Both the position numbers and the translations under genes were made by a program. The notes beneath the pieces are model-generated. The model was not told where the DNA came from. It made no database searches and saw only the letters and a program-made list of their open reading frames with translations. A stretch of 64,000 nucleotides of DNA, taken from the NCBI RefSeq assembly GCF_900230185.1, contig NZ_OCSR01000001.1, positions 1,240,001 through 1,304,000 on the forward strand, given 5' to 3'. Source of the stretch: Burkholderia sp. OK233. Its GTDB lineage: Bacteria > Pseudomonadota > Gammaproteobacteria > Burkholderiales > Burkholderiaceae. Shown here one piece after another: positions 48,017-56,087 of the stretch (position 1 is its first letter; each line of letters begins with the position of its first letter).

Positions 48017-48343
48017 ATGAAGAGCGCACTGGCGTCCTTAACAACGGCCGCGGCGATCGGCCTTGGCCTGCTGACGCTCGGCAGCCTCGGCGGCTGTTCC
48101 AGCACCACCACCATGACTTACCTGCCAAGCGGCGATACGGGCTTTGCAATCAACTGCAGCGGAAGTGACGCGAGCTCCAGTTGGGCCGAGTGCTACAAAC
48201 GCGCAGGCGAGGTCTGCGGCAACTACGGCTACGACGTCGTTTCGAAGGACGTCGACAACGGCGCGACCTCGGGTGGCTCGATCGGCGGAGTTTTCGGTGC
48301 GAACGTCAAGAACCGGTCGATGGTGGTTCGCTGCAAGCAGTAA
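48017..48343 (+). CDS. Small putative lipoprotein, Gly-rich
   Basis: This 108-residue protein has a signal peptide ending in lipobox LGGC (Cys27), then FAINCSGSDASSSWAECYKRAG, with four further Cys likely forming disulfides, and a Gly/Ser-rich C-terminal region. ATG 48017 has TAAGGAA upstream. I do not recognise the family. It follows the NlpD-like gene by 127 bp and may be transcribed with it. Confidence 0.72.
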   Translation: MKSALASLTTAAAIGLGLLTLGSLGGCSSTTTMTYLPSGDTGFAINCSGSDASSSWAECYKRAGEVCGNYGYDVVSKDVDNGATSGGSIGGVFGANVKNRSMVVRCKQ

Positions 48344-49040
48344 AGGCAACGTGGCAACGCAATAACGCAGGCGCAGGGCCGCTCGAGCTGGCGGCGGCGC
48401 CAGCGGCCAGAGCGCGGATCGACGCGTTCGGCGAACGCGAACAGCGCGCCGAGCGCAGTCGGCCAGAAAAAAAGCCCGGCACGAGGCCGGGCTAACGGGG
48501 GTTCGGCGCATATCGGCAAAGGACCGGTTCACCATGCGCCAGAAGGAAATCTAACAACCCCCTTTTACAAGCGCAATCTATTAATTGCATGGGTAATGTG
48601 ACGCGGCGTACGGAGTCCGCATTACGTGAAGAGAAAATGTCGGAAATAAGCGGGGTAAATACCCCCGTCTGCACCACATGACACGGCATAAAAGCGGCAA
48701 GTTAAAATCGCGTCCGCGGTTCGCCAGTCCTTATAAATCAATCACCTACCCACGCGCCACCGGAAAAGCCTGATGAAAGCCCGTTAGTCGATTCCCGCTA
48801 GCCCCGCCCAGCATGATCCGGACGCTTTATGTATTGCGAACCTTTAGTGCGCCAACGCACCATACCGAGGTATTAGCGATTATTGAGCGACACGAATAAG
48901 CAGTCGCGTTTCCTCATAACAAATTCGCGAATAGCGAATACATTAAAAATCTTCAAATCCGCTGACGAATTGCGAGCCTGAAAATCGGCCGCGGTTAATG
49001 AATCGATAAATTAAATGATAAGCACACGCCTTGATTCGTT
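48344..49040. other. AT-rich gene-poor region with an orphan terminator
   Basis: This region of about 700 bp is clearly more AT-rich than its surroundings from about 48540 to 49040. No protein gene is convincing. A minus-strand terminator lies at its left (48473-48493) and an inverted repeat at its right (49041-49074). It could be foreign DNA, a promoter-rich region or the site of a small RNA on the minus strand. Confidence 0.5.
48466..48493 (-). terminator. Rho-independent terminator on the minus strand, no obvious gene
   Basis: The stem AGCCCGGC (48473-48480) / GCCGGGCT (48486-48493) has a 5-nt loop and, on the minus strand, continues into seven T. The nearest minus-strand gene ends about 590 bp away. 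On the plus strand no T-run follows, so it does not serve the lipoprotein gene well. Confidence 0.8.
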
Positions 49041-49074
49041 CAAGCTGGCCGAATGGCTAAAATCGGCCAGCTTG
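49041..49074 (-). terminator. 12-bp inverted repeat after the pentapeptide-repeat gene
   Basis: CAAGCTGGCCGA (49041-49052) and TCGGCCAGCTTG (49063-49074) form a perfect 12-bp stem with a 10-nt loop, 9 bp beyond the stop of the pentapeptide-repeat gene. There is no T-run, so termination would be inefficient or factor-assisted. Confidence 0.5.
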
Positions 49075-49082
49075 CAGCGCGA

Positions 49083-49811
49083 TCACATGACTCGCAGGCC
49101 CAGTTCGGTCACGAGCACCGCGGCCTGCTGATGCGAAATCGTCGCACCTTTGAACAGCGCCGCATCGACAAGCCGCACGCCGCTCAGATCCGCCTCGCGC
49201 AGGTCCGCGCCGTCAAAGCGTGCGCCTTTCAGATGGGCATCCTTCAGACTGCCGCCGTCGAAGATCGCCTCGCGGAAATCGACCCCGGCCAGATCGGCGT
49301 CGGAGAAATCGAGTTGCTGGAGAGTGGCCTTGCGAAACGACAGGCCGCGCAAATGCGCGCCTACCAGCAAGGTCTCGACGAAGCTCAAACCGAGCGCCGT
49401 ACAGGCTTCGAAATTGGCGCCCGTCAGCTTGCAGCTGTGAAACGACGCCGAGGCAAGCTTCGCGCGCCGCCAACTGGTGTTGTTCAGATCGCTCGACTGG
49501 AACGCCGCGTCGACCAGATCGGCCGACGCGAAATCCGCCTCGCGGCCGCGGCAACGGACCCAGCGCGTGTGCGACAGCGTCGCACCGAAAAACGACGTCT
49601 CGACGATCGTGCAGCGATGAAATTCTGCGCCGCGCAGATCGAGTCGCGACAGATCGGCGCCTTCGAAATCGCAGTCGGTGAAATAGAGCGGCTCTTTATT
49701 CCCTGCCATGCTCGTAGCAATGAGGCGCTCCACGTCAGTGCGCGTGAGTGTGGCGTCGGCCACTACATGAGCTTGCGCGCCCGCAGCGCGCGCCGTTAAA
49801 TCCAGTGACAT
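49083..49811 (-). CDS. Pentapeptide-repeat protein
   Basis: This 242-residue protein is mainly pentapeptide repeats of the A(D/N)LXX type from about residue 45 to 225, for example FEGADLSRLDLRGAEFHRC, AELVDAAFQSSDLNN-like segments and SGVRLVDAALFKG. Such repeats fold into a right-handed quadrilateral beta-helix that can mimic DNA; some relatives (Qnr, MfpA) protect gyrase, but most have no known role. There is no signal peptide. ATG 49811 is the first in the frame. Confidence 0.88.
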   Translation of the reverse strand: MSLDLTARAAGAQAHVVADATLTRTDVERLIATSMAGNKEPLYFTDCDFEGADLSRLDLRGAEFHRCTIVETSFFGATLSHTRWVRCRGREADFASADLVDAAFQSSDLNNTSWRRAKLASASFHSCKLTGANFEACTALGLSFVETLLVGAHLRGLSFRKATLQQLDFSDADLAGVDFREAIFDGGSLKDAHLKGARFDGADLREADLSGVRLVDAALFKGATISHQQAAVLVTELGLRVM

Positions 49812-49922
49812 GAAGGTTCAGAATGAATTTTGCCGAAAGACCCTAAGCGTACCGGAACGCGCGCCGCCCTGGCGATCCGCGCCGATGGTTTATAGTGACG
49901 GCCCCGTCAGAACCCGCTTACG

Positions 49923-50231
49923 ATGACTTCCAACGACGCCACTCATAGCCCGCTGTACGCCAAGCTGCTCGCCGAAACCGCCAAAATCGGCTGGACCGAA
50001 CTCGAACGCTTTTTCGCGCGCGGTATCCTGCTGCGCGTCGCGCGCGACATCGATCTGGTGAGCGTCGCCGAAGCCATCGCCAGCGACGACACCACGCAGG
50101 TCACGCAATGGCTGTCTTCCGGCCTTGTCGAACGCGTGCAGGCGGAAACCGCAGCCGATTTCGCCGCGCGCGACCCCGATCTGTGGGCCGTGGTCGTCTC
50201 GCCATGGGTGTGCGTGCAGGAACGTAATTGA
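49923..50231 (+). CDS. DUF2288 family protein
   Basis: This 102-residue protein is a complete DUF2288 domain: YAKLLAETAKIGWTELERFF, GILLRVARDIDLVSVAEAIA and a conserved tail LWAVVVSPWVCVQE. The function is unknown. The stop overlaps the TTG start of the MATE transporter gene, so the two are probably translated together. Confidence 0.87.
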   Translation: MTSNDATHSPLYAKLLAETAKIGWTELERFFARGILLRVARDIDLVSVAEAIASDDTTQVTQWLSSGLVERVQAETAADFAARDPDLWAVVVSPWVCVQERN

Positions 50232-51616
50232 GCGACCCCGCGCAGGCCCCGGAGGAAGTCCCCTTGGGGAACGGCGCGACCGTGACAGCCCCCGCCGTCC
50301 CGGTGCGCTGGCACCGCCGGGTGCTGACGCTGGCGTTTCCAATCGTCCTCGCCAATCTCACCCAGCCGATTCTCGGCGCGGTCGACACCGCCGTCGCCGG
50401 CCATCTGGACGGCGCGTCCTATCTCGGCGGCGTGGCGCTCGGCGGCCTGTTCTTCAACTTCGTGTTCTGGGGCTTCGGCTTCCTGCGCATGGGCACCACG
50501 GGCCTCGTCGCGCAAGCGCACGGCGCGGGGGATCACGCCGAGTTGCGCAACAACGTCGTACGCGCGTTGTTGCTGGCGGCGGCAATTGGCGCCGCGGTGC
50601 TGCTGTTGCAAGTGCCACTGATCGATTACGCATTGCGCGCGATCGGCGGCAGCGACGCGGTGCAGCGCCACGCGCAGATCTACTGCCACGCGCGCATCTG
50701 GGCCGCGCCGCTCGCGCTCGGCAACTATGTGGTGCTCGGCTGGCTACTCGGTACGCAGAAGGTGCGGCTTGCGCTGCTCTCGCAAGTGTTCATCAACAGC
50801 GTGAACATCGCGGCGGTGCTCTTGTACGTGTACGTATTCGATTGGGGCGTGGCTGGCATCGGCGCGGCCACGGCCACCGCCGACGCGCTGGGCTTCGTGC
50901 TCGGCGCCGCGTTGTTGTGGCACGGCCGGCTGCGCGGTTTGCCGGCACTGAACCGCGCTGCCCTCTTCGACGCCGCCGCCCTCAAGCGACTGGTGGTACT
51001 GAATCGCGATATCTTCGTACGCACGCTCTGTCTGCTGTCGTCGTTCGGCTGGTTCGCGCATCTCGGCGCGAAGCAAGGTGACGCCACGCTTGCCGCCAAC
51101 GCGCTGCTGCTCAATTTTCAGACCTTCATGGCTTATGGACTCGACGGCTTCGCTCACGCCGCCGAAGCGCTGGTAGGCGCTGCGATCGGCGCGCGCGACC
51201 GGCACGCTTTCGCGCAGGCCATCAAGGTGACGGCACTGTGGTCAGCGCTCGGTGCGCTGGGCTTCTCGCTGGTGTACTGGGGCGCGGGCTCATGGATCAT
51301 CGAAGGTCTGACCAATCAGGCCGTCGTGCGCGCCACGGCCGAAACTTATCTGCCATGGGCCGCGCTCTTGCCGGTGATCTCAGTGTGGGGCTTTCTGCTC
51401 GACGGCGTGTTCATCGGCGCCACTCGCACGCATGAACTGATGACATCGATGGTGGTCTCGTTCGCGGTGTTCGTGGCGGCCTCGTGGGCCTTGCTGGCGC
51501 TGTATGGCAATCACGGCTTGTGGGCCGCGATGCTGATCTTCATGGCCGCGCGTGGCGTCACGCTCGCGCGCTTTTTGCCAGGTGTCGTGCGAGGCATGGC
51601 GGGGGCGGCGGTCTGA
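50228..51616 (+). CDS. MATE-family efflux transporter (DinF type)
   Basis: This protein of about 462 residues has 12 hydrophobic segments and belongs to the multidrug and toxic compound extrusion superfamily, DinF branch. Landmarks are AFPIVLANLTQPILGAVDTA, GFLRMGTTGLVAQAHGAGD, GLDGFAHAAEALVGAAIGA and DGVFIGATRTHELM. The start is uncertain: TTG 50228 overlaps the DUF2288 stop and has AGGAA upstream, while TTG 50264 follows GGAGGAAG. It probably exports cationic compounds or an unknown metabolite. Confidence 0.88.
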   Translation: MSDPAQAPEEVPLGNGATVTAPAVPVRWHRRVLTLAFPIVLANLTQPILGAVDTAVAGHLDGASYLGGVALGGLFFNFVFWGFGFLRMGTTGLVAQAHGAGDHAELRNNVVRALLLAAAIGAAVLLLQVPLIDYALRAIGGSDAVQRHAQIYCHARIWAAPLALGNYVVLGWLLGTQKVRLALLSQVFINSVNIAAVLLYVYVFDWGVAGIGAATATADALGFVLGAALLWHGRLRGLPALNRAALFDAAALKRLVVLNRDIFVRTLCLLSSFGWFAHLGAKQGDATLAANALLLNFQTFMAYGLDGFAHAAEALVGAAIGARDRHAFAQAIKVTALWSALGALGFSLVYWGAGSWIIEGLTNQAVVRATAETYLPWAALLPVISVWGFLLDGVFIGATRTHELMTSMVVSFAVFVAASWALLALYGNHGLWAAMLIFMAARGVTLARFLPGVVRGMAGAAV

Positions 51617-51781
51617 ACGACCACGCCGCACACGGTTACGGCTTGAAACAAGCGCACACATATCACGCGTGCACCTCGCCCTAGAATAACTGCAGCCCGC
51701 GCCGTCCGCGCGAATAGTCTGCGCGGGTCAGAAGCGTCGGCGTGCCCGCGCCGGTGCTTCGCTTTCGTTCCCTGCGAGCGC

Positions 51782-51943
51782 TCAGGGCGCGGGCGCCATG
51801 ACAGGCGGGCGGTCGTCGGTCGGCACACCGTGGTAGTCGACGGGATCTTTCGGCGGCGGGCCGCCATGGTGGCCGGAAGGATCGTTGGCACAGCCGGCGA
51901 GCCCGGCAGCCAGCATCAACACAATCAACAAAACGCGGTTCAT
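51782..51943 (-). CDS. 53-residue putative lipoprotein, Pro-rich
   Basis: A short ORF, MNRVLLIVLMLAAGLAGCAN and then SGHHGGPPPKDPVDYHGVPT, has an N-terminal signal with lipobox LAGC (Cys18) and a Pro/His-rich tail of about 35 residues. The ribosome site (GAGAG) is modest. It resembles the many tiny hypothetical lipoproteins of this bacterial group. Partner and function are unknown. It converges with the MATE gene. Confidence 0.65.
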   Translation of the reverse strand: MNRVLLIVLMLAAGLAGCANDPSGHHGGPPPKDPVDYHGVPTDDRPPVMAPAP

Positions 51944-52106
51944 AGACTCTCGAAACAGAATGACAATAACGGCAACGAAGCGCCGAGAGTCTACCTGCAA
52001 TTCGCATTCGACGAGGTCGCGGCAGGCCGCGTCCCCCTGCCACCCCTGCCATTTTGTTACGCGTGTCCTACTATAGAGGCACAGTTGCGTGTCATAGGAG
52101 ACTGCC

Positions 52107-52280
52107 ATGGACGCTGAATCGATCGCAGGTCTGATCGGACTTGCAATAGGCCTGCTCGTGCTGCTCGCCCTGTCCATTTTCGAATCGAGAACCTACAGGC
52201 GCGAACATGACGGCGAAGGCATGCTGCATCACTGGGTCACGCACCAGCACATGCCGCACTGGATGCGTCGCCGGCATTGA
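52107..52280 (+). CDS. 57-residue single-span membrane protein with His-rich tail
   Basis: The ORF begins MDAESIAGLIGLAIGLLVLL and ends MLHHWVTHQHMPHWMRRRH. TAGGAG lies 6-7 bp before the ATG at 52107. Residues 6-25 form one membrane segment; the last 18 residues contain six His and two Trp, suggesting metal or haem contact. The wobble bases are C/G-rich, as in real genes here. I do not recognise a family. It is divergent from the small lipoprotein gene. Confidence 0.65.
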   Translation: MDAESIAGLIGLAIGLLVLLALSIFESRTYRREHDGEGMLHHWVTHQHMPHWMRRRH

Positions 52281-52350
52281 GTTGAGGGGATAAATCGGCG
52301 CGTCGCACTGCACGAAGGGCACGCGCCGACCATCCATGGCGCGATTCTCG

Positions 52351-52413
52351 CGCTCTACGGTGGCAAAATCGCCGCAACGATCTTGCCACAGTAGAGCGTC
52401 TGACACTCTTTTT
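52351..52413 (+). terminator. Long imperfect hairpin with following T-run
   Basis: Arms CGCTCTAC-G-GTGGCAA-A-AT and AT-C-TTGCCAC-A-GTAGAGCG (52351-52398) form 17 pairs with two symmetric mismatches. A TTTTTT run begins 9 bp after the stem (52408). It lies 70 bp after the 57-residue ORF and may terminate it. Confidence 0.55.
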
Positions 52414-52434
52414 TCATCCCGACGCAATTCGTGA

Positions 52435-52464
52435 TTGACTCTGGCACCCAATGCCACGTAGAAT
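52435..52464 (+). promoter_or_regulatory. Sigma-70 promoter of tRNA-Pro
   Basis: TTGACT (52435-52440) and TAGAAT (52459-52464) are separated by 18 bp and lie 11 bp before the tRNA 5' end, a strong match for a stable-RNA promoter. Confidence 0.8.
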
Positions 52465-52475
52465 CTCGGATTCGT

Positions 52476-52552
52476 CGGAGCGTAGCGCAGCCTGGTAGCG
52501 CATCTGATTTGGGATCAGAGGGTCGAAGGTTCGAATCCTTTCGCTCCGACCA
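52476..52552 (+). tRNA. tRNA-Pro (anticodon TGG)
   Basis: The acceptor stem CGGAGCG/CGCTCCG has discriminator A and an encoded CCA. The anticodon stem CTGAT/ATCAG holds the loop TTTGGGA with anticodon TGG, and the T arm contains TTCGAAT. The 77-nt gene has a promoter at 52435 and a terminator at 52568. Confidence 0.97.
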
Positions 52553-52567
52553 CGAAAAGCAATACGA

Positions 52568-52599
52568 AACCCGCGTCGCCTTCGGCTTCGCGGGTTTTT
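52568..52599 (+). terminator. Rho-independent terminator of tRNA-Pro
   Basis: The stem AACCCGCG (52568-52575) / CGCGGGTT (52589-52596) is followed by a T-run (TTTTT including the stem end). Confidence 0.88.
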
Positions 52600-52743
52600 G
52601 CTTTCTGGGCGTCAGGAACTCATGCGAACTGATGTGAATATTCGGCACGCGCCACCGGCTTGCGTCCTCACAAGCTCGCATGCGACAGTGATTGAAAACC
52701 CGGCGCTGTTATCTACGCCGCAACCAGAGTCAAGGAGACACGC

Positions 52744-53202
52744 ATGAATCTGATCCTCTGGCGTCACGCCGAAGCCGAAGATTTCGCCGCTAGCGATCTC
52801 GCCCGCGCGCTCACCACGCGGGGCCGCAAACAGGCGCAAAACGTCGCCAAGTGGCTGCGCACCCGCCTGCCCGACGACGCAGTGGTCCTCGCGAGTCCTG
52901 CGGTGCGCACCATTCAGACCGCGGAAACCTTGAGCGACCAGTATCGCGTGGTGCGTGAACTCGCGCCTAACGCCAGCGCAGACGACGTGCTCGAAGCCGC
53001 CGGCTGGTCGAAAGGCATCGCACCGACCGTCGTGATCGTCGGCCATCAACCGACGCTCGGCCACGTTGCAGCACGTTTGCTCGGCAACAGCGGAGCGAGT
53101 TGGCCGCTGAAGAAAGCCGGCCTGTGGTGGATCGAAAGCCGTGAGCGCGACGGCGACGACCAGGCCGTGCTGCGCGCGGCCATGAGTCCCGATCTGATCT
53201 GA
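52744..53202 (+). CDS. sixA: Phosphohistidine phosphatase SixA
   Basis: This 152-residue histidine-phosphatase-superfamily protein has the RHG-type motif in NLILWRHAEAED (catalytic His8), SPAVRTIQTAETL and the second catalytic His in VIVGHQPTLGHVA. SixA removes phosphate from His-containing phosphotransfer proteins, notably the nitrogen-PTS protein NPr in E. coli. AAGGAG lies upstream of ATG 52744. It opens the phosphate-related region. A GATCT pentanucleotide is repeated three times across its stop codon. Confidence 0.92.
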   Translation: MNLILWRHAEAEDFAASDLARALTTRGRKQAQNVAKWLRTRLPDDAVVLASPAVRTIQTAETLSDQYRVVRELAPNASADDVLEAAGWSKGIAPTVVIVGHQPTLGHVAARLLGNSGASWPLKKAGLWWIESRERDGDDQAVLRAAMSPDLI

Positions 53203-53332
53203 TCTGATGAGGTCGCGCAACCTGGTCTTCGAAGAGGCCCGGCTGCGCCCGCCAGTCCCACCGGTCGCGCGGAAACAACACATGACCTGCCCTACCCACG
53301 ACATTACAAGCCGCGCGCACGCAGCTTACGGG

Positions 53333-53361
53333 CAGTCATCCAATCGTCACAGCTTTGCCAT
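53333..53361 (+). promoter_or_regulatory. Candidate Pho box upstream of olsB
   Basis: Three 7-mers with 4-bp spacers are visible: CAGTCAT (53333-53339), TCGTCAC (53344-53350) and TTGCCAT (53355-53361). Against CTGTCAT (last base T or C) they match at 6, 5 and 5 of 7 positions. The last ends 68 bp before the olsB start. PhoB control of ornithine-lipid synthesis is known in other bacteria. Confidence 0.55.
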
Positions 53362-53390
53362 GCGAGCGTCACCAGGCGTTACTACATTGG

Positions 53391-53416
53391 CGAAAAAAGA
53401 AATCTCCCTTTTTTCG
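53391..53416. other. A/T inverted repeat just upstream of olsB
   Basis: CGAAAAAA (53391-53398) and TTTTTTCG (53409-53416) are inverted repeats with a 10-nt spacer, 13 bp before the olsB start. It may influence translation or mark a promoter element. Confidence 0.35.
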
Positions 53417-53429
53417 ACCAGGACGCCAC

Positions 53430-54242
53430 ATGCGAGAACTGCCGACGCCCACCCTGCCCCTGGCTTCGATCTTCGAAACGCGTCGCCTGCCGCGCGCCGA
53501 AGAGACAGTCACCGCCCAGCATCGCCTGCAAGTGACGTGGGCACGCACCGACGAGCAACTGCGCGAGGCCCAGCGTCTGCGCTACCGTGTATTCGCCGAT
53601 GAAATGGGCGCCCGTCTGACGGGTCCGGCCGGCCTCGACGTCGATGTGTTCGATTCATACTGCGATCACCTGCTGGTGCGCGATCTCGACACGCTGAAGG
53701 TGGTGGGCACCTATCGCGCGCTGCCGCCGCATCAGGCCGCCCGTATCGGACGCCTGTATGCCGAAAGCGAATTCGACGTGTCACGTCTCACGCACCTGCG
53801 CGCGAAGATGGTCGAAGTGGGCCGCTCATGCGTGCACCCCGACTATCGCAGCGGCTCGGTGATCATGTCGTTGTGGGCAGGACTCGCCGCGTACATGAAG
53901 CACAACGGCTATGAGACGATGCTCGGCTGCGCGAGCGTCGCGATGGTCGACGGGGGCCACTACGCGGCGAATCTTTACTGCTCGCTGCGCGACAACGCGA
54001 TGACGGCGCCGGAATATCGCGCGTTCCCGCACACGCCGCTGCCCGTGGAAGAATTGCAAACCGGCGCCGACGTCGCGCCGCCGCCGCTGGTAAAGGGCTA
54101 TCTGCGCCTCGGTGCGAAGATTTGCGGCGCACCGGCCTGGGATCCCGATTTCAACACCGCCGACTTTCTGACGCTGTTGCGTCTGACGGATATCAACGCG
54201 CGTTACGCGCGGCACTTCCTCGGCGACGCATCGCCGCGCTGA
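53430..54242 (+). CDS. olsB: L-ornithine N(alpha)-acyltransferase (ornithine lipid synthesis)
   Basis: OlsB transfers a 3-hydroxyacyl group from acyl carrier protein to ornithine, the first step of ornithine lipids, which replace phospholipids during phosphate limitation. The 270-residue protein has the OlsB/haemolysin-like GNAT pattern: REAQRLRYRVFADEMGARL, FDSYCDHLLVRD, VVGTYRALPPHQA, and EVGRSCVHPDYRSGSVIMSL. The C-terminal part includes PPLVKGYLRLGAKICGAPAW. ATG 53430 has AGGA upstream. The partner olsA (O-acyltransferase) is not next to it. The context (pho/pst, ppk, ppx) and the Pho box support phosphate control. Confidence 0.92.
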   Translation: MRELPTPTLPLASIFETRRLPRAEETVTAQHRLQVTWARTDEQLREAQRLRYRVFADEMGARLTGPAGLDVDVFDSYCDHLLVRDLDTLKVVGTYRALPPHQAARIGRLYAESEFDVSRLTHLRAKMVEVGRSCVHPDYRSGSVIMSLWAGLAAYMKHNGYETMLGCASVAMVDGGHYAANLYCSLRDNAMTAPEYRAFPHTPLPVEELQTGADVAPPPLVKGYLRLGAKICGAPAWDPDFNTADFLTLLRLTDINARYARHFLGDASPR

Positions 54243-54290
54243 GCGGCGCGCTCGCCATTCAGTTGGTTCAGTAGACGATCGATGCACATA

Positions 54291-54322
54291 AAAAAAGCCC
54301 GGCTAATCCGCCGGGCTTTTTT
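54291..54322. terminator. Bidirectional terminator olsB / ppx
   Basis: AAAAAAGCCCGGC (54291-54303) pairs with GCCGGGCTTTTTT (54310-54322), giving a T-run on both strands between convergent olsB and ppx. Confidence 0.94.
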
Positions 54323-54340
54323 ATTTACAGCGCATGATTC

Positions 54341-55852
54341 TCAATCGTCCGTGTAAACCACGCGATAGGGAATGCCAACCTTCTCCCACTCCGCGGCTTC
54401 CTGGATCAGGCTGTAATCCGTCAGCGGATTGTTAGCCACCCACTGGTTCGGCAAACGCACTTCATAACCGCCGTTGACCTGCGCAACCGCGATACCCGGC
54501 AAGCCGACATCCGCACGCCGGCGGCACAGCAGCGCCGCGAGCCGCAGACAGAACAGCAGCGGCCATTCCACTTCGCGCGTTTGCGAGAGCTTGCCGAGCT
54601 TCCCCGCGTGGCCGAGCACCAGAGCGGCGAGCCGCGCCTGGTCGGTGCGCGAAAAACCCGGCATGTCGGCGTTGCTGGCGATATAGGCGGAATGCTTGTG
54701 ATAGGCGCTGTGCGAAATCGACAGTCCGATTTCGTGCAAGGCCGCGGCCCAGCCGAGGAACATGCGGTTCTCGGCGCGGCGCTCTTCGTCCGGTTCGGCA
54801 AACTGCTCGTAAAAGCGCACCGCGAGCTCACCGATACGCCCGGCCTGCGCGCGGTCCACACCGTAACGGCGCATGAAGCCTTCCACCGTCACCGTGCGCA
54901 TGTCCTCGTGCTGCGAACGGCCCAGCAAGTCGTACAGCACGCCGAGGCGCAGCGCACCGTCTGTTGTATCGACGTAATCGACGCCGAGTTCGTCGAACAC
55001 CGCGATCATGATCGACAGGCCGCCGGCCAGCACCGGAATGCGATCGCCCTTCAACGCGACCAGCTTCAGACGATTGACGTTTTCCGCCTTGATCAGCGCG
55101 CGCTTGAGGCGCTCCAGCCCACCGCGCGAGATGCCGTGCGTGACGCCCGGGTCGTTGAAACCATTGGCCTCGACCAGTTCGGCGAGCGCCCGCGCGGTGC
55201 CGGACGAGCCGATGGCCTGTTCCCAACCGGTTTTCTTGTATTCGGCGGAAATGATCTGAATTTCACGGCTCGCGGCAAGCTCTGCCTGGCGCATCGTGTA
55301 TTCGTCGACATTGCCTGCCGGGAAGAATGCGCGGCTGTGGCTCACACAGCCGATATACAGGCTCTCCATCTTGATCGGCGTGTAGTGCGAACCGATGATG
55401 AATTCCGTCGAGCCACCGCCGATATCCACCACGAGACGCTTGCCCGCGCTCGCGGGCACGGAGTGTGCAGCCCCTGCATAAATCAGGCGCGCTTCTTCAC
55501 GCCCAGCGATCACTTCGATCGGAAAACCGAGCGCGGCTTGCGCCTCGCCGAGAAACTCGCCCGCGTTCTTGGCGATGCGCAGCGTATTGGTGGCGACGGC
55601 GCGCACATGATCGGGATGAAAGTCGCGCAAGCGCTCGCCGAAGCGCTTGAGCGCGTCCCAGCCGCGCACTTGCGAGGCGCGGTCGAGCATCTTGTCGCGC
55701 GACAGGCCGGCGGCAAGGCGCACCGGCTCGCGCAAGGCGTCGACCTGATAGATCTGGCTGCCCGCGTCGGTTTCCTCGACACGGCCCACGATCAGCCGGA
55801 AGCTGTTCGAGCCGAGATCGACGGCAGCAAGGAGTTGTGGAGTAGTGACCAT
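54341..55852 (-). CDS. ppx: Exopolyphosphatase (Ppx/GppA family)
   Basis: Ppx hydrolyses terminal phosphates from polyphosphate; the family also cleaves pppGpp. The 503-residue protein has the actin-like ATPase fold: LAAVDLGSNSFRLIVG at the start, RLVVDIGGGSTEFIIG, and an HD-type C-terminal domain (about residues 315-503). ATG 55852 gives the start MVTTPQLLAAVDLG; an ATG at 55966 would add a Ser/Ala-rich extension and cannot be excluded. It is divergent from ppk, so synthesis and breakdown enzymes share a promoter region. Confidence 0.93.
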   Translation of the reverse strand: MVTTPQLLAAVDLGSNSFRLIVGRVEETDAGSQIYQVDALREPVRLAAGLSRDKMLDRASQVRGWDALKRFGERLRDFHPDHVRAVATNTLRIAKNAGEFLGEAQAALGFPIEVIAGREEARLIYAGAAHSVPASAGKRLVVDIGGGSTEFIIGSHYTPIKMESLYIGCVSHSRAFFPAGNVDEYTMRQAELAASREIQIISAEYKKTGWEQAIGSSGTARALAELVEANGFNDPGVTHGISRGGLERLKRALIKAENVNRLKLVALKGDRIPVLAGGLSIMIAVFDELGVDYVDTTDGALRLGVLYDLLGRSQHEDMRTVTVEGFMRRYGVDRAQAGRIGELAVRFYEQFAEPDEERRAENRMFLGWAAALHEIGLSISHSAYHKHSAYIASNADMPGFSRTDQARLAALVLGHAGKLGKLSQTREVEWPLLFCLRLAALLCRRRADVGLPGIAVAQVNGGYEVRLPNQWVANNPLTDYSLIQEAAEWEKVGIPYRVVYTDD

Positions 55853-56087
55853 CGAGTAAGCGGACTCCATGCGCGCGAGCGCGGCGGCGGTAGATGCGAA
55901 AGGTGCCGGATGCCCACCGGATGCCTTGGGCGCCTTGTGGCCGGCCGCGCTGTTCAAAGACGCCATTCTAAGCGTACCGGACCTCACGATGTCGCCTCGC
56001 AGTAATGGGGGTGCCCTATGGTCCCACATGCACTGCGTCATAATTACGACACGCAATGAATACGGCGTAGAATTTATAACTTCGAGA

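Noticed and set aside
48492..48689. 65-codon minus-strand ORF in the AT-rich gap
   Set aside because: It has no ribosome site, five Cys scattered without pattern and no codon bias like nearby genes. It ends inside the terminator stem. An RNA gene is the better reading.
53191..53205. GATCT x3 across the sixA stop as a phase-variable switch
   Set aside because: The first two units already contain the stop codon in frame, so gain or loss of one unit leaves the protein unchanged.
54581..56005. Long open frame antisense to ppx
   Set aside because: It is complementary to the conserved ppx gene and has no ribosome site or recognisable domain.
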